DNA from: Clostridia bacterium
GTDB lineage: Bacteria > Bacillota > Clostridia > UMGS1840 > HGM11507
Length of the DNA stretch: 64,000 nt
Direction: 5' to 3'
NCBI GenBank assembly: GCA_017554615.1
Contig: JAFZHY010000002.1
Span: 1-64,000 of the forward strand
Below the pieces are notes generated by a model that was given only the letters and a program-made list of their open reading frames with translations, did no database searches and had not been told where the DNA came from. Position 1 is the first letter of the stretch; each line of letters starts with the position of its first letter. A program made the position numbers and the translations under genes. This document shows, one piece after another, positions 16,886-25,740 of this stretch.

Positions 16886-18310
16886 TTATATATCTAAAAC
16901 TTCAATAATACCGTTTGCTATTGCTTTTGCTATATCATTTATATATTTATTATCCATAAGTTTTTCCCTGTCTTCTTCATTGGTTATAAAAAGCGACTCG
17001 GTTATAACAGCAGGCATAGTAGTATTTTTTACAACATATAAAGATGCATTTTTTCTTGGGCCGAAATCTTTTGCATCGGTTGCTTTTACAAGATGTTTTT
17101 GCATAATTTTTGCAAACTCTTCACCCGATATATCATATCCTTCTTTTTTAGTATCATATGCATACATTACCATAGTACCACTTGTTTCTGGGTTTTCAGT
17201 AGCGTTATTATGCACACTTACAAATAAGTCGGCATTTTTTTTGTTTGCATACTCACATCTTTCTAATAAGGACAGATACACATCTTTTCCCCTTGTCATA
17301 TACACATTTATTTTTTCTTCTTTTAAAATTTTATAAACCTTTAAGGCAATTTTTAAATTAACATCTTTTTCTTTTAATATAATTTCGCCATCTACTTCCC
17401 CTAACGCTCCAGGGTCAGAACCACCATGGCCAGGGTCTAATACAACGGTAGGATATTTTTTATTATAGACTGGCTCTTTATATATTATTTCTTCATCTTC
17501 TATATCTTCTTCATCTTCATCATCGGACGGTTTTTCGCCTTTTTCGTAGAATTTAACTGTAAGTTTATTGTCTTTTACCTTAAAATCATATTCAACCTTT
17601 TCATTAAGTTCTGCAACTAAACGGACAACGATAGGATCGTTAGAAAACTGAGCATATCTTAAAGTTTTATAAAAATCGCTATCAATTTCAGGCTCTTTTT
17701 TTGTATCTCTTATACAGTTATCTATATCTACTACAAGTCTTAAAGGCTCTGATAAAGAAAAAGAATTAAATGTTATATCTTCATTTTTAAAGGTTAAAGT
17801 AATTTCATCATCTTTTACAGATATATCTAAAAGATAATTTTTCTTAACTTCTTCTTTTTCTTCATCTTCTTTATCTTTAAGATAAACTGTTCTTTCCTTA
17901 TCTGACCAGTCAACTTGAAGACCACTGTTTTCTGCTATAAATCTTAGAGGAACAAAAGTTCTGTCTGAAATAATTTTTGCAACAGTGTCAAGTTTATGCT
18001 TTGTTTTATTTACATATGCAATATCGCTGTCAATAGTAAATTTAATAGTATCTTCGCCGTTTATTATAGTAACTACTCTTGTTTTAGCGTTCCACTCGAT
18101 ATCTGCCTCTATGGCTTCAAATATCATTCTTACAGGAACTAAAACCCTGTCATTATGTATTATAGGTGCTACATCAGATTTTATAATTTTATTATTATAT
18201 TTAACTTTAATGTTATCCTCTGCTCTTACAAAAACAGGAATTATTATTGCAATTATATTTACTAAAAAAAATACAAATAAAATAAGGGCTATAATATTTT
18301 TCTTTTTCAT
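16886..18310 (-). CDS. N-acetylmuramoyl-L-alanine amidase with copper-amine-oxidase-like and AMIN domains
   Basis: 474 residues from ATG 18308-18310, chosen for its perfect AGGAGG site; an in-frame start upstream lacks one. A signal sequence or anchor (1-29) is followed by a copper-amine-oxidase-N stalk domain (VPVRMIFEAIEADIEWN and its second half), an AMIN-like region, an acidic linker, then amidase_3: LDPGHGGSDPGA (zinc His), the glutamate in DGEIILKEKDVN, SVHNNA (zinc His) and the catalytic Glu in ITESLFITN. It cuts the glycan-peptide bond of peptidoglycan outside the cell and heads the nadD-leuS operon. Confidence 0.92.
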   Translation of the reverse strand: MKKKNIIALILFVFFLVNIIAIIIPVFVRAEDNIKVKYNNKIIKSDVAPIIHNDRVLVPVRMIFEAIEADIEWNAKTRVVTIINGEDTIKFTIDSDIAYVNKTKHKLDTVAKIISDRTFVPLRFIAENSGLQVDWSDKERTVYLKDKEDEEKEEVKKNYLLDISVKDDEITLTFKNEDITFNSFSLSEPLRLVVDIDNCIRDTKKEPEIDSDFYKTLRYAQFSNDPIVVRLVAELNEKVEYDFKVKDNKLTVKFYEKGEKPSDDEDEEDIEDEEIIYKEPVYNKKYPTVVLDPGHGGSDPGALGEVDGEIILKEKDVNLKIALKVYKILKEEKINVYMTRGKDVYLSLLERCEYANKKNADLFVSVHNNATENPETSGTMVMYAYDTKKEGYDISGEEFAKIMQKHLVKATDAKDFGPRKNASLYVVKNTTMPAVITESLFITNEEDREKLMDNKYINDIAKAIANGIIEVLDI

Positions 18311-18359
18311 AATGCCTCCTTCATTTTCGATAGATATAAGGGTATAAAAACCCATTTAC

Positions 18360-18388
18360 ATTATAACCCAAAATACGACAAAGTTCAA
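18360..18388 (-). promoter_or_regulatory. Promoter of the amidase-nadD-leuS operon
   Basis: TTGAAC, a 17-base spacer and TATAAT on the minus strand, 50 bases before the amidase start. Confidence 0.75.
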
Positions 18389-18426
18389 ATACAAATATAT
18401 TACAAAATTGTGAATAATTTAATACA

Positions 18427-18455
18427 AAAAAGATGGTGCATTGCACCATCTTTTT
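18427..18455 (-). terminator. Terminator of the sodium-pump decarboxylase operon
   Basis: AAAAAGATGGTGCA and TGCACCATCTTTTT form a long stem flanked by A and T runs, three bases beyond the oadA stop codon. Confidence 0.9.
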
Positions 18456-18457
18456 AA

Positions 18458-19855
18458 TTATACTGTATGAATTTTATTTTCGTTATCCATATGAGCAACA
18501 TCCATTTTATATTTGGCTGCTTTTCTCTGCTCAAAGAATTTAACTGCTACTTTATCAAACAATGCATATGATAAAACGTCTTCATCCTGTTCCATATACT
18601 GTTTTGCTTCTTCTCTTAGTTTATCAAGTTCAGGAGCGATTTTATCTGCAGGTCTGCAAGTAATTCTTTCTTCGCCGCCTATAATTTTTTCAATTATTTC
18701 AGGCTTGATTTCTACAGGAGTTTTACCGTATTCGCCTTTTACAAGACCTTTTGTTTCATTGGAAATCATTTTATATCTTTCTCCACTGATTACATTTAAA
18801 ACTGCCTGTGTACCAACTATCTGGCTGGTAGGTGTAACTAAAGGCGGATATCCTAATTCTTCTCTTACTCTTGGAACTTCTTTTAACACTTCATCAAACT
18901 TATCTTCTTTACCTGCCTGTTTAAGCTGAGAAACAAGGTTTGATAACATTCCGCCAGGAACCTGATATTTTAGTGTGTTAATATCAACTTTTAATACTTT
19001 AGGGTCAAGAAGACCTGATGCTAATGCTTTTTCTCTTAATGCACTGAAGTAATCAGTGATTTCTGATAATTTATCAAGGTCTATTCCTGTGTCATACTCT
19101 GTTCCCTGAAGTGTAGCAACTATTGGCTCTGTTGCAGGCTGGCTTGTACCAAGTGCAAATGGAGACATAGCAGTATCAACAACATCTATTCCTGCTTCGA
19201 TTGCTTTTAAGTAAGTCATAGAAGCAACACCAGATGTATAGTGAGTGTGAAGCTGAAGAGGAATTTTAATTTCTTCTTTCATTGCTTTAACAAGGTCATA
19301 TGCTGTATAAGGTGTTAAAAGACCTGCCATATCTTTGATACAAATAGAATTTGCACCCATATTTTCAAGTTCTTTACCCATTTTTACAAATGATTCGATA
19401 TTGTGAACAGGGCTTATTGTATAACATACAGTAGCCTGAACATGACCTTTTTCTTTCTGGTCTGCTTTAATTGCTGTCTGAAGATTTCTAACATCATTTA
19501 AAGCATCAAATATTCTTAAGATATCAATACCGTTTGAAATTGATTTTTGCACGAAGTATTCAACAACATCATCTGCATAGTGTCTGTAACCTAAAACGTT
19601 CTGACCTCTAAATAACATCTGAAGTTTTGTGTTAGGTGCTTTATCTTTGATTTTTCTAAGTCTTTCCCATGGGTCTTCATTTAAGAATCTTAAGCAGGAG
19701 TCAAATGTTGCTCCTCCCCAACATTCTAAAGAGTGATACCCGATTTTATCTAATTTTTCAACTATCGGTAAGATATCATCAGTTGTCATTCTTGTAGCAA
19801 TCTGAGACTGATGAGCATCTCTTAGGATAGTTTCGGTAATTTTTACTTTACTCAT
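18458..19855 (-). CDS. oadA: Oxaloacetate decarboxylase alpha-type carboxyltransferase (5S subunit, no biotin domain)
   Basis: 465 residues from ATG 19853-19855. The upstream ATG of the same frame lies within the GGAGGT ribosome site, so the second is preferred. It has the HMGL-like TIM barrel: TILRDAHQS, DALND, CIKDMAG with the carboxylatable lysine, and the metal-binding HTH of LQLHTHYTSG. The C-terminal conserved carboxylase domain is present, but it stops before a biotinyl domain. The biotin carrier is supplied by the separate protein at 21088-21456. It moves CO2 from a substrate, probably oxaloacetate or pyruvate/oxaloacetate, onto biotin, and is last in its operon. Confidence 0.9.
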   Translation of the reverse strand: MSKVKITETILRDAHQSQIATRMTTDDILPIVEKLDKIGYHSLECWGGATFDSCLRFLNEDPWERLRKIKDKAPNTKLQMLFRGQNVLGYRHYADDVVEYFVQKSISNGIDILRIFDALNDVRNLQTAIKADQKEKGHVQATVCYTISPVHNIESFVKMGKELENMGANSICIKDMAGLLTPYTAYDLVKAMKEEIKIPLQLHTHYTSGVASMTYLKAIEAGIDVVDTAMSPFALGTSQPATEPIVATLQGTEYDTGIDLDKLSEITDYFSALREKALASGLLDPKVLKVDINTLKYQVPGGMLSNLVSQLKQAGKEDKFDEVLKEVPRVREELGYPPLVTPTSQIVGTQAVLNVISGERYKMISNETKGLVKGEYGKTPVEIKPEIIEKIIGGEERITCRPADKIAPELDKLREEAKQYMEQDEDVLSYALFDKVAVKFFEQRKAAKYKMDVAHMDNENKIHTV

Positions 19856-19869
19856 TTTATTTACCTCCA

Positions 19870-21051
19870 TTATTTATACATTGCAAGGAATACACCTGCA
19901 GCAACTGCAGAACCGATAACACCTGCAACATTAGGGCCCATAGCGTGCATTAAAAGGAAGTTTTTAGGATTTGCTTCCTGACCAACTTTCTGAGACATAC
20001 GAGCAGCCATAGGAACAGCAGATACACCTGCAGAACCGATAAGAGGATTGATTTTTCCTCCTGATAATTTACACATAAGTTTACCAAGAAGTAATCCACC
20101 TGCTGTACTGATACCGAATGCAACAAGTCCCATTACTATAATTTTAATTGTATTTAAACTTAAGAAATTTTCTGCAACTGCAGTTGCACCAACGCTTACG
20201 CCTAAGCAGATTGTTACAATATTCATAAGTTCGTTCTGAGCAGTTTTAGATAATCTTTCAACTACTCCTGATTCTTTCATTAAGTTACCAAGCATAAGCA
20301 TACCAACAAGTGCTGTAGCATCTGGTAATACAAGTGCAATAACTATTGTTACCAATATAGGGAAGATAATTTTTTCTGTTTTTGATACAGGTCTTAACTG
20401 ACTCATAACAATTTCTCTTTCCTTTTTGGTTGTAAGCGCTTTCATAATAGGCGGTTGAATAATAGGAATAAGCGCCATATATGAATAAGCAGCAACAGCA
20501 ATAGCAGACAATAGGTGTGGTGCTAAAGTTTTGGTTACAAAAATCGCAGTAGGACCGTCAGCACCACCGATAATACCGATAGATGATGCTTCTTCTACGG
20601 TAAAGCCTAACAGTAATGAGCCAAAGAATGTTACGAAAACACCAAGCTGAGCCGCAGCGCCTAAGAATAAAATCTTAGGATTTGAAATAAGCGGACCAAA
20701 GTCTGTCATTGCGCCAACACCCATAAAGATAAGAGGCGGAAATATACCAAACTTAACCCCAAGATACAAATAGTCAAATATTCCACCGCTCTTTATTATC
20801 TGAGAGAACGGAACCATTGACGCACCGTTTTCCTGCAACTGGAAAAATTCCGGATGATATACACCTGAATTTGGAATATTTGTAAGAAGCATACCGAATG
20901 CAATCGGTAATAAAAGCATAGGTTCAAACTCTTTTACAATAGCAAGATATAAAAGAACGCATGATATAACAATCATAACAGCCTGTTGCCATGTGATAGA
21001 GAGTATGCCCATTGTGCTTATAAAGTTTAAAAAACTATCAATAATATTCAA
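19870..21051 (-). CDS. oadB: Na+-pumping decarboxylase beta subunit OadB
   Basis: 393 residues, multi-spanning. The signature [16 protein letters not shown] (20536-20583) is the re-entrant loop whose aspartate lies on the sodium path in Klebsiella OadB (family knowledge). [13 protein letters not shown] and a late [14 protein letters not shown] segment complete the family pattern. It decarboxylates carboxybiotin and exports Na+. It follows the biotin carrier gene, and its stop lies against the oadA ribosome site. Confidence 0.95.
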   Translation of the reverse strand: MNIIDSFLNFISTMGILSITWQQAVMIVISCVLLYLAIVKEFEPMLLLPIAFGMLLTNIPNSGVYHPEFFQLQENGASMVPFSQIIKSGGIFDYLYLGVKFGIFPPLIFMGVGAMTDFGPLISNPKILFLGAAAQLGVFVTFFGSLLLGFTVEEASSIGIIGGADGPTAIFVTKTLAPHLLSAIAVAAYSYMALIPIIQPPIMKALTTKKEREIVMSQLRPVSKTEKIIFPILVTIVIALVLPDATALVGMLMLGNLMKESGVVERLSKTAQNELMNIVTICLGVSVGATAVAENFLSLNTIKIIVMGLVAFGISTAGGLLLGKLMCKLSGGKINPLIGSAGVSAVPMAARMSQKVGQEANPKNFLLMHAMGPNVAGVIGSAVAAGVFLAMYK

Positions 21052-21087
21052 AGCAAAACCTCCCTTATTATTTACTGTTATTTTTTA

Positions 21088-21456
21088 TTAACCGATAACA
21101 GCAATAACAGTTCCGGTTTCAACTGTTCCACCAACATTAACATTAACAGATACAACTTTACCTGCGCATGGTGCAGGGATATCATTTTCCATTTTCATTG
21201 CTTCTAAAACTGCAATAGCCTGTCCTTCATTTACTGTATCGCCAACTTTAACATTTAATTTTAAGATTGTACCAGGCATTGGAGCTTCAACTTTTGTTCC
21301 GTTTGCTGGTGCACTTGCCTGAGGCGCAGCTTTAGGTGCCTGAGGAGCAACTGCTGGTGCAGACTGCATAACAGGTGCAGAAGATACTCCTGCTCCTACT
21401 TCTTCTACTGTAACATCATATGATTTTCCGTTAACACTGATTATATAATTTTTCAT
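21088..21456 (-). CDS. Biotin carboxyl carrier protein of the decarboxylase
   Basis: 122 residues. A short N-terminal region and an Ala/Pro linker (about 28-53) precede a biotinyl domain with EAMKMEND, whose second lysine is the biotin attachment site; APMPGTILKLNVKVGDTV is typical of the GcdC/MmdC/1.3S type. It shuttles CO2 between the carboxyltransferases and OadB. An AGGAGG site precedes the start; it follows oadG by 12 bases. Confidence 0.93.
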   Translation of the reverse strand: MKNYIISVNGKSYDVTVEEVGAGVSSAPVMQSAPAVAPQAPKAAPQASAPANGTKVEAPMPGTILKLNVKVGDTVNEGQAIAVLEAMKMENDIPAPCAGKVVSVNVNVGGTVETGTVIAVIG

Positions 21457-21468
21457 TTTCTTTTCCTC

Positions 21469-21777
21469 CTATTTATTCCAATTACTGATTCTTTTAATTG
21501 ATTTAATCTTAAATTTTGACGCATCACTGTTTGTCATATTACATATTGCCCCAGTAATTACTGCAATAATTTCCAAATCGTCTTCATAAGGGGTTTCGAT
21601 TACTTCCAAAACTTCTTCTTTCTTAACAGGAGCCTGTGATTTTTCTTTTTTCTTCACAGGTGCTTTATAAAAGATTTTTTCAAAGCCTAAAAGAATTGCC
21701 CAAAGAAGAATTAAAACCGAGAAAACGATTGTCATACCAATAACTAAAACAACTACGCCTTCGCCCATTTTATCCAT
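21469..21777 (-). CDS. oadG: Na+-pumping decarboxylase gamma subunit OadG
   Basis: 102 residues from ATG 21775-21777; a GTG three codons upstream lies inside the GAGGTG ribosome site and is unlikely. One membrane span (GVVVLVIGMTIVFSVLILLW) is followed by a lysine-rich stretch and the EVIETPYEDDLEIIAVITGAI tail. OadG stabilises the complex and anchors the soluble subunits to OadB. It is the second gene of the operon. Confidence 0.85.
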   Translation of the reverse strand: MDKMGEGVVVLVIGMTIVFSVLILLWAILLGFEKIFYKAPVKKKEKSQAPVKKEEVLEVIETPYEDDLEIIAVITGAICNMTNSDASKFKIKSIKRISNWNK

Positions 21778-21792
21778 ACTTGCCACCTCATA

Positions 21793-23304
21793 TTATAACG
21801 GCATATTACCGTGTTTTTTGTCTATAATATCTTCTCTTTTGGTAAGCAGAACATCAAATGCACTTACTAAAACAGGTCTTAAATATTCAGGGTCAACTAC
21901 ATCATCTATATATCCGCGTTTAGCAGCTTCGTATGGAGATGCAACTTCATCTTTATATTTATTCATAATTTCTATTCTGCCTGCTTTAGGGTCGTCATAT
22001 TTTTTAATTTCGTCTGCATATAACATATTAAGGGCAACTTCCGGAGTTGCTGCTGTGATTACAGCAGTTGGAAGCGCATAAGAAAGGTCAGCGCCCATTT
22101 GTTTAGAATTCATATAAAGGTATGCTGCGCCATATGCTTTTCTTAATACTACATTAACTTTTGCTACTGTTGATGATGCAAATGCATAACCAAGTTTAGC
22201 AACGTCTTTAATCATACCCCATTTTTCGTCTTCTAAAGATAATTCAAAACCTTCAGAATCAGTAAATGAAAGCACAGGGATATTGAAACTGTCGCATTTT
22301 GTGATAAAGTCTGCTGCTTTTTTAGCACCAAGATTATCAATTACTCCGCCCTTTTCGTTAGGCTGGTTTGCAACTACGCCAACGGTAATTCCGCCTAATT
22401 TGATAAATCCTGTTACCATATTTTTAGCATAAGTTTCAGACACTTCCATAAAATCAAAGTTATCTGCAACTGATTTTATAATATCTTTTACATCGTATTC
22501 TGATTTGTCATCAGAAGGAATAATATTTATAATATCAGGGGTTGCTCTGTTAAAGTCGTCAGATGTATCTGTAATTTCTGCCTGTTCAAAATTATTTGAA
22601 GGAAGCAGGCCTAATAGTTTTTTAAGATTTAAAAAGGCATCTTCTTCGCTTTTTGCAACAAATTCGCAAGAACCGTTTGCACCGTTAAATGATGCAGAAG
22701 CAAAATCTACATTATCTTCATTGTTAACACCTTTTAAAACTTCCTTGCTTGTGATGTACATTTCAGACTGCTTGTCTACTATAAATGAAAAATCTGAAAT
22801 TGCAGGAATAAATGTCATACTACCTGCGCATACACCTAAAACAACTGAAATCTGTGGAACAAGACCTGATGCGTCCACTGCTTTTTTCATAACTTCGTTA
22901 TATGAACAAAGCGCGTCAAGACCGTCATCTAATCTTATACCTCCGCAATCAATAACAGACACGATAGGTGCACCTGTTTTAAGAGCTGCGTCATATACTT
23001 TTGCAATTTTTTTACAGTTCATTTCGCTGATGGAACCGTTAAGAACACCAAAGTCCTGAGCGTATGCGTAAACAAGTTTACCCATAACTGTACCGTAACC
23101 GGCAATAACACCGTCAGCATAGTTAGTTTCACCTGTCAGAACATTTCTGCTTTTTAAGAATGAATCTGTTTCGATAAATGTACCGTCATCAAATAACATT
23201 TCCAATCTTTCTTTTGCGGATTTTTTCCCGCTTACACTTCCGGATGCTGTTTTCTTATTTTCAGCCATTTCACGGAAGAGTTTTAGTTTTTCAAGATTAT
23301 CCAT
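21793..23304 (-). CDS. Acyl-CoA carboxyltransferase, methylmalonyl-CoA decarboxylase alpha type (divergent)
   Basis: 503 residues, matching the 12S/MmdA family in length and two-half crotonase-like layout. N half: SAKERLEMLFDDGTFIE, DFGVLNGSISEMNCKKI, and GGIRLDDG in place of the usual GGARIQEG. C half: FNIPVLSFTDSEGFELS, KVNVVLRKAYGAAYLYMNSKQMGAD and the PYEAAKRGYIDDVV end. Several glycine-rich CoA-contact stretches are altered, so substrate and activity are uncertain. It should decarboxylate an acyl-CoA such as methylmalonyl-CoA onto biotin. It is the first gene of the cluster, with an AGGAGGG site. Confidence 0.82.
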   Translation of the reverse strand: MDNLEKLKLFREMAENKKTASGSVSGKKSAKERLEMLFDDGTFIETDSFLKSRNVLTGETNYADGVIAGYGTVMGKLVYAYAQDFGVLNGSISEMNCKKIAKVYDAALKTGAPIVSVIDCGGIRLDDGLDALCSYNEVMKKAVDASGLVPQISVVLGVCAGSMTFIPAISDFSFIVDKQSEMYITSKEVLKGVNNEDNVDFASASFNGANGSCEFVAKSEEDAFLNLKKLLGLLPSNNFEQAEITDTSDDFNRATPDIINIIPSDDKSEYDVKDIIKSVADNFDFMEVSETYAKNMVTGFIKLGGITVGVVANQPNEKGGVIDNLGAKKAADFITKCDSFNIPVLSFTDSEGFELSLEDEKWGMIKDVAKLGYAFASSTVAKVNVVLRKAYGAAYLYMNSKQMGADLSYALPTAVITAATPEVALNMLYADEIKKYDDPKAGRIEIMNKYKDEVASPYEAAKRGYIDDVVDPEYLRPVLVSAFDVLLTKREDIIDKKHGNMPL

Positions 23305-23385
23305 AATACCCTCCTGATTTTTTTATATTAAGTAAAGATTTAAGCCAAAATTTCAGCCATAAACCCATTTTTACCCATCATTTAT

Positions 23386-23414
23386 ATACTACCCTATTTT
23401 TACCAGATAATCAA
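23386..23414 (-). promoter_or_regulatory. Possible promoter of the decarboxylase operon
   Basis: TTGATT, a 17-base spacer and TAGTAT on the minus strand, overlapping the last codon of rluB. This is a moderate match only; no terminator separates the two genes. Confidence 0.45.
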
Positions 23415-24127
23415 TAGTTTTTTTTACATTTTTCGCTAAAAATTCTATCTAATTCTTTTTGGGAAAGTTTCTTCCATTCTCCCCTTTTCAAACTGCCGAG
23501 CATAAGGTTTCCTATGCTTATTCGCTTAAGTTTTAAAACTTTATATCCAACCGATTCAAACATTTTTCTTACCTGTCTGTTTTTACCCTGAGATATTGTT
23601 ATAAGAACTTCCTTTTTCTCTTCATTTATTTCTTCTATAACACTTGCTATTGCAATGTAGTCTTCTATTGTAACACCGTCTAAAAGTTTTTGTTTATCCT
23701 CTTTAATTAAATTTTTATTTAAAGTTGCAACATATGTTTTTGTTATTTCAAACTTCGGATGAGTTACTTTATAGGTAAATTCTCCGTCATTAGTTAAAAT
23801 CAAAAGCCCTTCTGTATCATAATCAAGCCTCCCCACAGGGAAAACTCTTTCTTTAATATTAAGAAGGTCAACCACAGTTTTTCTTCCCCTGTCGTCAGAT
23901 ACGGAAGATAGATATCCTGTCGGCTTATTTATCATTATATATACTTTTTCATCTTCTTTTTTTATAAGTTTCCCGTCAATTTCAACCCTGTCTGTAAGTT
24001 CATCAACTTTAACACCAAGTTCGGCAATGACACCATTTACCTTTACCCTTTTATTAAGAATCATCTCTTCTGCCTTTCGCCTTGATGTATATCCACATTC
24101 ACTTATAAACTTTTGTAGTCTTACCAT
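23411..24127 (-). CDS. rluB: 23S rRNA pseudouridine synthase, RsuA/RluB family
   Basis: 238 residues. The N-terminal S4 domain (LQKFISECGYTSRRKAEEMI) is followed by the catalytic motif GRLDYDTEGLL with the nucleophilic Asp, then TKTYVA and ISQGKNRQVRKMFESVGY. In Bacillota this protein modifies helix 80-93 uridines of 23S rRNA, and the RluB assignment fits the scpB neighbourhood. It overlaps the preceding carboxypeptidase gene by 7 bases. Confidence 0.9.
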   Translation of the reverse strand: MVRLQKFISECGYTSRRKAEEMILNKRVKVNGVIAELGVKVDELTDRVEIDGKLIKKEDEKVYIMINKPTGYLSSVSDDRGRKTVVDLLNIKERVFPVGRLDYDTEGLLILTNDGEFTYKVTHPKFEITKTYVATLNKNLIKEDKQKLLDGVTIEDYIAIASVIEEINEEKKEVLITISQGKNRQVRKMFESVGYKVLKLKRISIGNLMLGSLKRGEWKKLSQKELDRIFSEKCKKNY

Positions 24128-25224
24128 ACCCTAAACACCTTTTTTAAATATTCAATATATGTCGCCTTTTTTGTTCTTTCAATTTCTTTTGAAGCAACAA
24201 GGTCGCATTTATATATTTCTTTATTATTTATTTTAACAACTGCTTCCCCTGCTTTATCCCCCGTTTTTATGGGTGCTTTTAATTTATCAAATTTACATTC
24301 TACAATATATTCATTCTTACCGTCAATAAGCACTCCGTAAAAATCTTCTTTAAAACGCACATCAACTTTATCTACATATGCATCTTTTACAAATGAGTAT
24401 CCTGCAATACTGTCTTTTTCTATTATTCTTTCTTTTTTTACCCTTAAGAACCCCTCGTTTAAAAGTTTTTCGTGATCTCTCCAGTCGTCAGGCGCATTAA
24501 GAGTAACAACAACAAGTTTTATACCATCTCTTTCTGCCGCTGTAACAAGCGTTCTTCCTGATTTTTTTGTAAACCCTGTTTTAACACCTATACACCCCTC
24601 ATACTGATTTAACATTCTGTTATGATTTGTTAAAAATCTTTTAAAACCGTTTTCTCCGTTTATGACCTTTGTTTTAGTTTTTACAATTTCAGAAAATTTT
24701 TCGCAATTTAGGGCATATGAAGTTATAAGAGCAAGGTCATATGCTGTTACATAATGGTCAGGGTGGTCTAACCCATTGGGGTTTGTAAAATTAGAATTTT
24801 TTGCACCGATTTCTTTTGCTTTTTTATTCATTAAAGATGCAAATTTCTCTACATTTCCTTTTATATGTTCAGAAATTGCAACTGCTGCGTCATTCCCCGA
24901 ATTTAGCATAAGCCCATACACCATATTTTCCAAAGAGAGTTTATCCCCTTTTTTTAAATATATTGATGAGCCTTCCTGACTGCTTGCAAGATATGATGCA
25001 GTTACCATATCCGAAAGATTCCCTTCCTCAAGCGCACAAATAGCAGTAAGAATCTTTGTTGTACTTGCAGGTTTCATTCTTACATTTTCATTTTTCGCCA
25101 TTAAAACTTTATTCAAAGACTGCTCCATAACAACATACGATTTTGCAGAAATTGAATCTGCTCCGTAGCATGTAAAGGTTGCAAATAAAAATATCAAAGT
25201 AAAAATAATATTCCTTTTTATCAT
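24121..25224 (-). CDS. D-alanyl-D-alanine carboxypeptidase (penicillin-binding protein 5 type)
   Basis: 367 residues from ATG 25222-25224. The signal peptide ends near CYGADS. The serine peptidase S11 motifs are SxxK in PASTTK (Ser54, Lys57), SGN (109-111) and KTG (214-216). A C-terminal beta-rich domain follows, and the protein ends with a basic stretch that may be a membrane anchor. It trims the terminal D-Ala of peptidoglycan. Position next to gerW suggests the DacF/DacB sporulation group, but that is inference. Its GGGTG ribosome site lies at the foot of a 14-bp hairpin. Confidence 0.9.
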   Translation of the reverse strand: MIKRNIIFTLIFLFATFTCYGADSISAKSYVVMEQSLNKVLMAKNENVRMKPASTTKILTAICALEEGNLSDMVTASYLASSQEGSSIYLKKGDKLSLENMVYGLMLNSGNDAAVAISEHIKGNVEKFASLMNKKAKEIGAKNSNFTNPNGLDHPDHYVTAYDLALITSYALNCEKFSEIVKTKTKVINGENGFKRFLTNHNRMLNQYEGCIGVKTGFTKKSGRTLVTAAERDGIKLVVVTLNAPDDWRDHEKLLNEGFLRVKKERIIEKDSIAGYSFVKDAYVDKVDVRFKEDFYGVLIDGKNEYIVECKFDKLKAPIKTGDKAGEAVVKINNKEIYKCDLVASKEIERTKKATYIEYLKKVFRVW

Positions 25225-25232
25225 AAAAATCA

Positions 25233-25270
25233 CCCATTCATATACAGTCTTTTATATGTATATGAATGGG
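25233..25270 (-). other. 14-bp hairpin between gerW and the carboxypeptidase gene
   Basis: CCCATTCATATACA (25233-25246) pairs perfectly with TGTATATGAATGGG (25257-25270). Read leftward, its 3' arm ends in GGG that forms part of the carboxypeptidase ribosome site, followed by TGATTTTT and the ATG. It could attenuate transcription or hide the ribosome site. Confidence 0.6.
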
Positions 25271-25280
25271 CAAAAGTTAA

Positions 25281-25718
25281 TTATTCCACATCAAATTCTT
25301 TATCAAAATCGCTCTGGAATTTAATAGTTTCTTCTTTTTTGTCTTTTTTGATTAGTTCCTTAAATTTTGTTAAAATTTCAGGAATCATATCTACAATTTT
25401 ATCGGTAGCAGTAGATGCTGATGACATAGAAATCAATCTTACATTTGTTCCGTTAACCACTAAAAATGCAACAGGAGTAATAGAAACCCCTGCGCCGCTG
25501 CCTCCGCCGAAATTAGACTGAAGACCGCCTTCTTTAACAACAGGACTGCCAAATTCACTGCCCCCTGCGCAAAAACCGAATGCAACTTTTGATACAGGAA
25601 TTATAACTGTACCGTCAGGAGTAGTAACAGGTGTTCCTACAATTGTGTTAACATCTACCATTTCTTTAATATTCTGCAATGCTGTACTCATTATTCCCTG
25701 AATAGGATGTTCTGCCAT
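25281..25718 (-). CDS. gerW: Spore germination/sporulation protein GerW (YtfJ family)
   Basis: 145 residues from ATG 25716-25718 with a GGAGG site 8 bases upstream. HPIQGIMSTALQNIKEMVDVNTIVG, GTVIIPVSKVAFGFCAGGSEF and the glycine-rich GGGSGAGVSITPVAFLVV are the full GerW/YtfJ signature. The family is needed for a normal spore and lysozyme response in Bacillus. The C-terminus is lysine-rich. It sits between scpB and a D,D-carboxypeptidase, a common clostridial arrangement. Confidence 0.95.
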   Translation of the reverse strand: MAEHPIQGIMSTALQNIKEMVDVNTIVGTPVTTPDGTVIIPVSKVAFGFCAGGSEFGSPVVKEGGLQSNFGGGSGAGVSITPVAFLVVNGTNVRLISMSSASTATDKIVDMIPEILTKFKELIKKDKKEETIKFQSDFDKEFDVE

Positions 25719-25740
25719 TTTAAGCACCTCCGTATGTAAA

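Noticed and set aside
18458-19855. OadA without biotin domain as a truncation
   Set aside because: A separate biotin carrier is encoded in the same operon, a common split arrangement.
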